Below the pieces are notes generated by a model that saw only the letters and a list, made by a program, of their open reading frames with translations, had not been told where the DNA came from and searched no databases. A stretch of 64,000 nt of DNA from Mesorhizobium sp. (GTDB lineage Bacteria > Pseudomonadota > Alphaproteobacteria > Rhizobiales > Rhizobiaceae). Both the position numbers and the translations under genes were made by a program. This document shows, piece by piece, positions 57,514 through 64,000 of this stretch; position 1 is the stretch's first letter; the number at the start of each line of letters is the position of its first letter. Where the stretch lies: contig SAKE01000014.1 of assembly GCA_004017275.1 (NCBI GenBank), positions 108,563-172,562 on the forward strand. The letters are read 5' to 3'.

Positions 57514-59184
57514 ATGGCGAAAGCGGAAAACGCCGAACTCGTCTTCGTGCCGCTCGGCGGCGTCGGCGAGATCGGCATGAACTTCGCTCTTTACGGCTAC
57601 GGACCGCCCAGTGCGCGCGAGTGGATCATCATCGATGTCGGCGTGACCTTCCCCGATGCCGCGCATCCGGGCGTTGACCTGATCCTGCCCGACACGTGCT
57701 TCATCGAGGAGAACCTCGCCAATCTGCGCGGCATCGTCATCACGCATGCGCATGAAGACCATTACGGCGCCCTGCTCGACACCTGGCCGAAGCTGAAGGC
57801 CCCGGTGTGGATGACGCCGTTCAGCGCCGGCTTGCTCGAAGCCAAGCGGCAAGGCGAGCAGGGCGCGCCGAAAATACCGGTGACGATCTACCGGGCGGGC
57901 GAGAAATTCACCGTCGGTCCGTTCGAGATCGAGGCTATTCCGGTCGCGCACTCCATTCCCGAACCGATGTCGCTGGCGATCACCTCACCGGCCGGCACCG
58001 TCATCCATACCGGCGACTGGAAGATCGACCCGGAGCCGACGATCGGGCCGAAGACCGACGAGGGGCGCTTCCGTGCCTATGGCGACAAGGGCGTTCTGGC
58101 GCTGATCTGCGATTCGACCAATGCGCTGCGCGAAGGCGATTCGCCTTCGGAAGTGGCCGTCGGCGAAGGCCTCAAGGGCGTCATCCAGGCTGCCAAGGGC
58201 CGTGTCGCGGTCACAACGTTCTCCTCCAATGTCGGACGCATCGTCTCCATTGCCAAAGCGGCGCGCGATGCCGGCCGTCAGTGCCTGGTGCTCGGCCGTT
58301 CGCTGAAGCGCGTCATCGATGTGGCTGGCGAACTGGGCTACATGGACGGTCTGCCGGAGTTCATCGCCGAGGAGGATTTTGGCTTCATCCCGCGCGAAAA
58401 CCTGGTCATCATCTGCACCGGCAGCCAGGGCGAACCGCTTGCCGCACTGGCCAAGCTGTCGCGCGAAGAGATGAAGTCGGTGTCGCTGACGGCCGGCGAC
58501 ACGGTGGTGTTTTCCTCACGCACGATTCCCGGCAACGAGAAGGCGATCCTCGAGATCAAGAACCGCCTCATCGATCTCGGTATCAAGATCATCGAGGATG
58601 GCGACGCGCTGGTGCATGTCTCCGGCCATCCGCGGCGCAGCGAATTGCGCAAGATGTATGAATGGGTGCGCCCGCAGATCGGCGTTCCCGTGCATGGCGA
58701 GGCGGCGCATCTGGTGGCGCAGGGGTCACTGATGTCGACATCGGGCATCGGCCAGGTGGCGCAAGTGCGCGACGGCGACATGCTGCGGCTCGCTCCCGGC
58801 CCTGCCACCATCATCGACCAGGTGCCGTTCGGCCGCGTCTACAAGGATGGCAGACTGATCGGCACCGACCAGGCGATGGGCATCCGCGACCGGCGCAAAC
58901 TGTCCTTTGCCGGGCATGTCGCGGTCAATGTCGTTCTCGACGACAAATATGAGCTTGCCGGTGACCCCGATCTGGTCGCCATCGGCGTCGCCGAGGCGGA
59001 TGGCCGTGGCGAGTCGCTCGAAGATTTGATGATCGATGCGGCAATCGGCGCGGTGGACTCGATCCCCCGTCAGCGCCGAAAAGACCTCGACCTGGTGCAG
59101 GAAGCAGTACGCCGCGCCGTGCGCGGCGCCGCCAACGAAGCCTGGGGCAAGAAGCCGCTGGTGACGGTGTTTGTGACTAGGTAG
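57514..59184 (+). CDS. rnj: Ribonuclease J
   Basis: RNase J is a 5'-exonuclease and endonuclease of the beta-CASP metallo-beta-lactamase family that matures rRNA and degrades mRNA in alphaproteobacteria. The 556-residue product has LGGVGEIGMNFALYGYG, the zinc motif THAHEDHYGA, HTGDWKIDPEP, the beta-CASP region with FIPRENLVIICTGSQGEPLA, and HVSGHPRRSEL. AGGAAGGG lies before the ATG at 57514, which is chosen although the frame is open to 57472. Confidence 0.95.
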   Translation: MAKAENAELVFVPLGGVGEIGMNFALYGYGPPSAREWIIIDVGVTFPDAAHPGVDLILPDTCFIEENLANLRGIVITHAHEDHYGALLDTWPKLKAPVWMTPFSAGLLEAKRQGEQGAPKIPVTIYRAGEKFTVGPFEIEAIPVAHSIPEPMSLAITSPAGTVIHTGDWKIDPEPTIGPKTDEGRFRAYGDKGVLALICDSTNALREGDSPSEVAVGEGLKGVIQAAKGRVAVTTFSSNVGRIVSIAKAARDAGRQCLVLGRSLKRVIDVAGELGYMDGLPEFIAEEDFGFIPRENLVIICTGSQGEPLAALAKLSREEMKSVSLTAGDTVVFSSRTIPGNEKAILEIKNRLIDLGIKIIEDGDALVHVSGHPRRSELRKMYEWVRPQIGVPVHGEAAHLVAQGSLMSTSGIGQVAQVRDGDMLRLAPGPATIIDQVPFGRVYKDGRLIGTDQAMGIRDRRKLSFAGHVAVNVVLDDKYELAGDPDLVAIGVAEADGRGESLEDLMIDAAIGAVDSIPRQRRKDLDLVQEAVRRAVRGAANEAWGKKPLVTVFVTR

Positions 59185-59273
59185 TGAATGGTGAATAGTG
59201 AATAGCGAATAGTGCTCGACGTCATGCGCTGATCGAGCTGGACCATTCACCATTCACCATTCACCATTCACCG
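59184..59273. repeat. Inverted clusters of a heptamer repeat (GTGAATA/G and ATTCACC)
   Basis: After the rnj stop come several copies of GTGAATR, then about 30 bases, then four tandem ATTCACC copies, which are their reverse complement. The two clusters can fold into one long stem that could serve as a bidirectional transcript end. The unit is too short for CRISPR, and there are no spacers. Confidence 0.75.
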
Positions 59274-59283
59274 GGAGTCCTGC

Positions 59284-59688
59284 ATGCTCGGACGTTTGAA
59301 CCATGTCGCGCTTGCTGTGCCGGATCTGGCTGCTGCCATCGCCGCCTACCGCAACACGCTCGGCGCGGACGTGACGGAGCCGCAGGCGCTGCCGGAGCAC
59401 GGCGTCACCGTGGTGTTCGTCAATGTCGGCAACACCAAGATCGAACTGCTCGAGCCATTGGGCGAGGGGTCGCCGATCGCGGCATTCCTCGCGAAAAACC
59501 CTTCCGGCGGCATGCATCATCTTTGCTACGAGGTCGATGACATCCTGGCGGCGCGTGACCAACTCAAGGCTGCCGGCGCCCGCGTGCTGGGCGACGGCAA
59601 CCCGAAAACCGGCGCGCATGGCAAGCCGGTTCTGTTCCTGCATCCGAAGGATTTCTTCGGCACGCTGATCGAACTGGAGCAATCATGA
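59284..59688 (+). CDS. mce: Methylmalonyl-CoA epimerase
   Basis: The epimerase interconverts (R)- and (S)-methylmalonyl-CoA, linking propionyl-CoA carboxylase to the B12-dependent mutase. The 134-residue vicinal-oxygen-chelate protein has RLNHVALAVPDLAAAIAAY, the metal ligands His and Glu in SGGMHHLCYEVDD and FGTLIELEQS, and PVLFLHPKD. Its stop overlaps the DUF1467 start by 4 bases (ATGA), a pairing common in rhizobia. Confidence 0.95.
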   Translation: MLGRLNHVALAVPDLAAAIAAYRNTLGADVTEPQALPEHGVTVVFVNVGNTKIELLEPLGEGSPIAAFLAKNPSGGMHHLCYEVDDILAARDQLKAAGARVLGDGNPKTGAHGKPVLFLHPKDFFGTLIELEQS

Positions 59689-59969
59689 GCTGGGTTTCGT
59701 TCACGGCGCTTTTCTTCGCCACATGGTGGATCGTACTGTTCGTCGTGCTGCCGTTCAGCGTCAGGACGCAGGACGACGATCGTGACGTGACGCTGGGCAC
59801 GGTTCCGAGCGCGCCGCGCGGTCCTCATATGCTGCGCGCCGTGATCCGCACCACCATCGCCACGGCTGTCCTGATGGGCATTTTCTATGGCCTGACGCAT
59901 GGGCTGGGATATAGCCTCAACGACATCCCGCACATCGTGCCGGATTTCGGCCAAACATCAGCCAAATAG
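59685..59969 (+). CDS. DUF1467 family membrane protein
   Basis: A 94-residue protein with two hydrophobic segments (residues about 5-24, FTALFFATWWIVLFVVLPFS, and about 55-75), of the DUF1467 family. The family has no known function but is often coupled to methylmalonyl-CoA epimerase genes, as here through ATGA overlap. Residues RTQDDDRDVTLGTVPSAPRG form the linker. Confidence 0.85.
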   Translation: MSWVSFTALFFATWWIVLFVVLPFSVRTQDDDRDVTLGTVPSAPRGPHMLRAVIRTTIATAVLMGIFYGLTHGLGYSLNDIPHIVPDFGQTSAK

Positions 59970-60107
59970 ACTGATCGGCGACGATCTTTTCATCCATCGG
60001 AATCGTGAGTGGTTTCGGTCAGGATTGCCGTGCCGTTTGCGGTCCGGTCGAGCGCTGACGCAAGGTAAGGTGATTTGGCAACTCACGGCGCTAAGCAGGT
60101 GATTGCA

Positions 60108-60139
60108 CAAAAAAAATGCAAGGCACAAGGCCTTGCAAT
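60108..60139 (-). terminator. Strong intrinsic terminator on the minus strand
   Basis: On the minus strand TGCAAGGC-CTTGT-GCCTTGCA forms a perfect 8-bp stem followed directly by eight T. On the plus strand the same stem is followed by ATTT only. No minus-strand protein gene lies upstream of it within the gap, which suggests a non-coding transcript, although it may also serve the DUF1467 transcript from the other side. Confidence 0.72.
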
Positions 60140-60462
60140 TTAAACGCGTCCGATCTGTTTCCGGTTTCCGGCGGCAGCGAATAACCGCGCCTAGATCGCA
60201 TCCTCCCAAGACTTTGACCGCGTAGGAGAGCAGATTTTTTTTCTACCCTCTCGGTTATCGGGGCACATTAGCCCAAGGCGAATGACAATGTCACGAAGAA
60301 TTTTGCCTTGAAACGGGCATTCTCGTGCTGCACTGCACAATAGTGTGGCAGGCGTTGCTTGGGGAGCGCCCAATAGGATGCGCAGGGCAACCGCGGCGCC
60401 TTGCAGCGCCGTAGGTCTGCTGGACGCTGCGGCGCTTTTGATCCCAGCCGTCCCTGCTTTTT

Positions 60463-60483
60463 GAAAATCGGTTTCCGATTTTC
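60463..60483. repeat. Perfect hairpin GAAAATCGG-TTT-CCGATTTTC
   Basis: A 9-bp stem with a 3-base loop, 110 bases before the proS start. It has the look of a short dispersed rhizobial palindrome or of a transcript end; no clear T run follows. Confidence 0.6.
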
Positions 60484-60594
60484 CGGCGGCTGCGTCCGGG
60501 TTTCCATTCCGCCATGAAATGGCTATGAAGCCGGGTCAAGCAAGCCAACGTCGCGCCGATTCTGACGCGGCCATCCTCACTCACGGACCTGTCC

Positions 60595-61923
60595 ATGCGT
60601 TTGTCGCGCTATTTCCTGCCTATCCTCAAAGAAAATCCGCGCGAGGCCGAGATCGTCTCGCACCGGCTGATGCTGCGCGCCGGCATGATCCGCCAACAGG
60701 GGCAGGGCAGTTTCTCGTGGCTGCCGCTTGGCAAGCGGGTGCTGGACAAGGTCTGCCGCATCATCCGCGAGGAACAGAACCGCGCCGGCGCGCTGGAAAT
60801 CCTGATGCCGACCATCCAGTCGGCGGATCTGTGGCGCGAAAGCGGCCGCTATGACGACTACGGCAAGGAGATGCTGCGCATCAAGGATCGCCAGGACCGC
60901 GACATGCTGTACGGCCCGACCAATGAGGAAGTGGTCACCGAGATCGTCCGCGCCTATGTGAAATCCTATAAGGACCTGCCGCTCAACCTCTACCACATCC
61001 AGTGGAAGTTCCGCGACGAAGTGCGGCCGCGCTTCGGCGTCATGCGCAGCAGAGAATTCCTGATGAAGGACGCCTATTCCTTCGACCTCGACTTCGAAGG
61101 CGCCAAGGCGGCCTACAACAGGATGTTCGTGTCCTATCTCAGAACCTTTACGCGCATGGGGCTGCAGGCGATCCCGATGCGAGCCGACACCGGGCCGATC
61201 GGCGGCGATCTCAGCCATGAATTCATCATCCTTGCCGACACCGGCGAGAGCCAGGTTTTCTGCCATCGCGACTATCTTTCGCTCGATGTGCCCGGAGAGA
61301 AGACCGATTTCGCCAACGACGCCGAGATCGGCGACATCGTCAAGACATGGACGACGCCCTACGCCGCCACCGACGAGATGCACGACGAGGCGGCGTGGGA
61401 AAAGATCGGCGAGAGCGACAAGGTTTCGGCGCGCGGCATCGAGGTCGGCCACATCTTCCATTTCGGCGACAAATATTCCAAGCCGATGGGCGCCAAGGTG
61501 ACCGGACCCGACGGCAAGGATCATTTCGTCTCCGGTGGCTCCTACGGCATCGGTCCGTCGCGCCTTGTCGCGGCGATCATCGAAGCCAGCCATGACGACA
61601 ACGGCATCATCTGGCCGGAAGCCGTGGCGCCGTTCGACATCGGGCTGATCAACATGAAGGCGGGCGACGCCGAGTGCGACCGCGTCTGCGACGAGTTGCA
61701 TGCCGCTTTCGTCGCCGCCGGCAAGGACGTGCTTTACGACGACACCGACCAGCGGCCCGGCGGCAAGTTCGCCACCGCCGATCTGATCGGCCTGCCATGG
61801 CAAGTGATCGTCGGGCCGCGCGGTGTCGCCGCCGGTGAGATCGAGATCAAGAATCGCAAGACCGGCGAGCGTGAGACGCTGCCGATCGCGGACGCGAAAA
61901 AGCGCTTCGGTGTCGCCGCATGA
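60595..61923 (+). CDS. proS: Prolyl-tRNA synthetase (short alphaproteobacterial type)
   Basis: ProS charges tRNA-Pro. The 442-residue protein has class II motif 2 (FRDEVRPRFGVMRSREFLMKD within the active site) and motif 3 in SYGIGPSRL, and a C-terminal anticodon-binding domain with DDTDQRPGGKF. It lacks the large insertion editing domain, as is usual for this alphaproteobacterial subclass. The ATG at 60595 is the start; it overlaps lolC/E by 4 bases at the other end. Confidence 0.96.
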   Translation: MRLSRYFLPILKENPREAEIVSHRLMLRAGMIRQQGQGSFSWLPLGKRVLDKVCRIIREEQNRAGALEILMPTIQSADLWRESGRYDDYGKEMLRIKDRQDRDMLYGPTNEEVVTEIVRAYVKSYKDLPLNLYHIQWKFRDEVRPRFGVMRSREFLMKDAYSFDLDFEGAKAAYNRMFVSYLRTFTRMGLQAIPMRADTGPIGGDLSHEFIILADTGESQVFCHRDYLSLDVPGEKTDFANDAEIGDIVKTWTTPYAATDEMHDEAAWEKIGESDKVSARGIEVGHIFHFGDKYSKPMGAKVTGPDGKDHFVSGGSYGIGPSRLVAAIIEASHDDNGIIWPEAVAPFDIGLINMKAGDAECDRVCDELHAAFVAAGKDVLYDDTDQRPGGKFATADLIGLPWQVIVGPRGVAAGEIEIKNRKTGERETLPIADAKKRFGVAA

Positions 61924-63206
61924 GCGAGGCGGTGGCGGCAAGATCGGTCGGCGCCGGACCCTTTTCCATCTTCGAGCGCATGGTCGCCTGGCGCTATCTG
62001 CGCTCGCGGCGCAAGGAGACGGTGATTTCGGTGATCGCCTCGATCTCCTTCCTCGGCATCATGCTGGGGGTCGCCACGCTGATCGTGGTGATGGCGGTGA
62101 TGAACGGTTTTCGGGCGGAGCTTTTGACGCGCATCCTCGGCGTCAACGGCCATCTGATCGTGCAGCCGCTCGATTCGCCGCTTGAGGACTATGCGCAGGT
62201 CGCCGGCCGCATCAACGGTGTGTCAGGCGTCAAATACGCCATCCCGCTGATCGACGGCCAGGTTCTGGCACAGGGCAATGTCGGCGGCGGAACCGGAGCG
62301 CTGGTGCGCGGCATACGCGGCGAGGATCTGAGCAAGATCTCGATCGTGGCCAGCAACATCAAGCAGGGCTCGATCGCCGATTTCGACACCGGCGATGGCG
62401 TCGCCATCGGCAAGCGGATGGCCGAGAATCTCGGCCTGACGCTCGGCGACACCATCACCTTGATCTCGCCGGACGGCGACGTGACCCCGATCGGCACGAC
62501 GCCGCGCATGAAGGGCTACAAGATCGCGGCGATCTTCGAAGTCGGCATGTCCGAATATGACACTTCCATCGTCTATATGCCGTTCTCCGAAGCGCAGCTC
62601 TATTTCAACATGGACGGGCGGGCGCAGACGATCGAGATCTATGTCGACAATCCCGACGATGTCGATGCGCTGAAACCGAAGGTCGAAGCGGCTGCGCAGC
62701 GGCCGATCGACATGGTCGACTGGCGCCAGCGCAACGAGACCTTCTTCTCGGCCCTGCAGGTCGAGCGCAATGTCATGTTCATGATCCTGACGCTGATCGT
62801 GCTGGTGGCGGCGCTGAACATCATCTCCGGCCTGATCATGCTGGTGAAGGACAAGGGCCACGACATAGCCATCCTGCGCACCATGGGGGCGTCGCGCGGC
62901 GCCATCCTGCGCATCTTCCTAATGACGGGGGCGGCGATCGGCGTGACCGGCACCATCGCCGGCGTGCTGCTCGGCGTGCTGATCTGCACCAACATCGAAT
63001 CCATCCGCCAGTTCTTCTCGTGGATGACCGGCAAGGTGCTGTTCAACCCGGAGCTCTATTTCCTCAGCCAGCTGCCGGCGAAGATGGATCCACGCGAGAC
63101 GACTTATGTCATCCTGATGGCGCTCGGCCTGTCGTTCCTGGCAACCGTGTTTCCGGCGTGGCGGGCCGCCCGGCTCGATCCGGTCGAAGCCTTGAGGTAC
63201 GAGTGA
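61920..63206 (+). CDS. lolC: Lipoprotein-releasing ABC transporter permease (LolC/E)
   Basis: This inner-membrane permease releases outer-membrane lipoproteins to LolA. The 428-residue protein has one N-terminal helix (residues about 36-58), a periplasmic domain and three C-terminal helices, with FERMVAWRYLRSRRKETVIS at the start and the end PAWRAARLDPVEALRYE. Alphaproteobacteria have a single LolC/E-like gene (sometimes called LolF). It is coupled to proS (ATGA) and to lolD (TGATG). Confidence 0.93.
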   Translation: MSEAVAARSVGAGPFSIFERMVAWRYLRSRRKETVISVIASISFLGIMLGVATLIVVMAVMNGFRAELLTRILGVNGHLIVQPLDSPLEDYAQVAGRINGVSGVKYAIPLIDGQVLAQGNVGGGTGALVRGIRGEDLSKISIVASNIKQGSIADFDTGDGVAIGKRMAENLGLTLGDTITLISPDGDVTPIGTTPRMKGYKIAAIFEVGMSEYDTSIVYMPFSEAQLYFNMDGRAQTIEIYVDNPDDVDALKPKVEAAAQRPIDMVDWRQRNETFFSALQVERNVMFMILTLIVLVAALNIISGLIMLVKDKGHDIAILRTMGASRGAILRIFLMTGAAIGVTGTIAGVLLGVLICTNIESIRQFFSWMTGKVLFNPELYFLSQLPAKMDPRETTYVILMALGLSFLATVFPAWRAARLDPVEALRYE

Positions 63207-63886
63207 TGGCCGAGGCCATTATCGAGCTGAAGAGCGTCGAGCGGCACTATGTCCAGGGGCCGCGCAAGCTCACCATCCTGAACGGCGCCGATTTCTCGCT
63301 GAAGCGCGGCGAGATGGTGGCTCTGGTGGCGCCGTCGGGCACCGGCAAATCGACGCTTCTGCATACCGCCGGCCTGCTGGAGCGTCCCGACGCCGGCGAC
63401 GTCATCCTGGCCGGCCGTGCCTGCGGGCGGCTGTCCGACGACGACCGCACGGCGATCCGCCGCAACGATGTCGGCTTCGTCTACCAGTTCCATCATTTGC
63501 TGCCAGAATTCTCGGCGCTGGAAAACATCATGATGCCGCAGCTCATCAAAGGGCTGAGCCGCAAGGACGCAGCCGAGCGCGCGGCACAACTGCTCGACTA
63601 CATGCAGATCGGCAAGCGCGCGTCGCACCGGCCGTCCGAGCTCTCCGGCGGCGAGCAGCAGCGCGTCGCCATTGCCCGTGCCGTTGCCAATGCGCCGCTG
63701 GTGCTGCTGGCGGACGAGCCGACCGGCAATCTCGATCCGGTCACCGCCTCCTATGTGTTCGAGGCGCTGGCGGCGCTGGTCAAGCAATCGGGCCTCGCGG
63801 CGCTGATCGCCACCCACAATCACGAACTGGCATCACGCATGGACCGGCGCGTCACGTTGGCCGAGGGCAAGGTGGTGCCGCTCTAG
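63206..63886 (+). CDS. lolD: Lipoprotein-releasing ABC transporter ATPase LolD
   Basis: LolD powers lipoprotein release by LolC/E. The 226-residue protein has Walker A APSGTGKST (about residues 42-50), the Q-loop in VGFVYQFHHLLPEF, signature LSGGEQQRVAIARA and Walker B LLADEPTGNLD, with the segment between Walker A and the Q-loop complete. It follows lolC/E with a one-base overlap. Confidence 0.96.
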   Translation: MAEAIIELKSVERHYVQGPRKLTILNGADFSLKRGEMVALVAPSGTGKSTLLHTAGLLERPDAGDVILAGRACGRLSDDDRTAIRRNDVGFVYQFHHLLPEFSALENIMMPQLIKGLSRKDAAERAAQLLDYMQIGKRASHRPSELSGGEQQRVAIARAVANAPLVLLADEPTGNLDPVTASYVFEALAALVKQSGLAALIATHNHELASRMDRRVTLAEGKVVPL

Positions 63887-63952
63887 GGTCGTGCACGGAT
63901 ATGAGTCCTGAGGGCGTCCCACGGTTGATCCCCTTTTACAGTGGTCTGCGCT

Positions 63953-64000
63953 GCCCCTCATCCGCCTGCCGGCACCTTCTCCCCGTATAGTGACGGGGAG
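63953..64000. repeat. Partial copy of the cobL-cobK palindromic repeat
   Basis: These last 48 bases are identical to 28943-28990, running from GCCCCTCATCCGCCTGCC to TAGTGACGGGGAG, and are cut by the window end. The 66 bases between lolD and this element hold nothing I can name. Confidence 0.85.

Larger units (their letters stand above)
59970..60594. other. Long gap between the DUF1467 gene and proS
   Basis: 625 bases with no convincing protein gene; the short open frames here lack ribosome sites and family features. It holds two clear hairpins, listed separately, and a locally lower GC stretch with runs of T (near 60233). It may contain the proS promoter and a small RNA gene on the minus strand. 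Confidence 0.5.

Noticed and set aside
59184..59273. Clusters of short repeats that could be taken for a CRISPR array
   Set aside because: The unit is only seven bases, copies touch each other without spacers, and no cas gene is near.
60191..60596. Short minus-strand open frames in the gap before proS
   Set aside because: They lack ribosome sites, have mixed low-complexity composition and overlap hairpins; a non-coding RNA or promoter region is a better explanation.
60595..61923. proS without an editing domain seen as a truncated gene
   Set aside because: The short form of about 440 residues is the usual alphaproteobacterial type, with all catalytic motifs and the anticodon domain present.

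Overview
The window is ordinary chromosomal DNA of a high-GC alphaproteobacterium of the order Hyphomicrobiales (Rhizobiales), most likely Mesorhizobium or a close Phyllobacteriaceae relative. The pointers are a BA14K-family protein, NuoE with a long helix-hairpin-helix tail, an RNase J next to nuo/birA, the short ProS followed by lolC-lolD, a complete aerobic (CobG-dependent) cobalamin block, and several families of short palindromic intergenic repeats of the kind typical of rhizobia. I infer the genus from gene content; no marker gene was compared with a database. No transposase, prophage, CRISPR array or integrase was seen.

Layout. 1-6.4 kb: end of an NTF2-like protein, a RecD-like helicase, a STAS/SEC14 protein, pdxJ, kup, and a divergent qorB-like reductase/HxlR regulator pair. 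6.4-12.7 kb: the most accessory-looking part, with a FAD monooxygenase, an exported TPR-CHAT protein, a membrane protein of unknown function, two vestiges of a monooxygenase C-terminus, and a divergent GST/MarR pair with a clear 32-bp operator palindrome. 12.8-22.4 kb: TetR regulator, ilvC, BA14K protein, an exonuclease/phosphatase-family protein with a NUDIX protein, a MacA/MacB-type efflux operon whose ATPase lacks about 27 residues, a PhzF-family protein and tRNA-Lys(CTT). 22.5-38.8 kb: cobalamin synthesis on the minus strand in the order DUF1636-cobW-cobN-cobG-cobH-cobI-cobJ-[cobK on the plus strand]-cobL-cobE-cobM-cobA-cobB-cobS-cobT, led by a cobalamin riboswitch. 38.8-40.0 kb: a YcaQ-type glycosylase homologue. 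40.4-56.6 kb: the 14-gene nuoA-N complex I operon on the plus strand with two extra genes inside it. 56.6-64 kb: birA, rnj (RNase J), methylmalonyl-CoA epimerase, a DUF1467 protein, proS, lolC/E and lolD.

How the genes work together. The cob block carries uroporphyrinogen III through the methylations (CobA, I, G, J, M, L), reduction (CobK), rearrangement (CobH), a,c-amidation (CobB), cobalt insertion (CobN with CobW and probably the DUF1636 protein) and nucleotide-loop assembly (CobS, CobT). B12 is then a cofactor for methylmalonyl-CoA metabolism, to which the epimerase at 59.3 kb belongs. The nuo operon encodes the whole proton-pumping NADH:quinone oxidoreductase.

The most unusual feature is a set of palindromic repeat elements lying in frame inside cobE, cobG and cobN (two copies in cobN). 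They add roughly 14 to 60 residues of repeat-encoded peptide to otherwise conserved enzymes, and related copies lie between genes at 28.9 kb and 63.95 kb. Further points of interest are the exported caspase-like CHAT protein, a small low-GC Cys-containing exported protein wedged between nuoC and nuoD, the deletion in the MacB-like ATPase, and a possible small RNA ending in a strong minus-strand terminator near 60.1 kb. I do not see a complete new multi-gene system.
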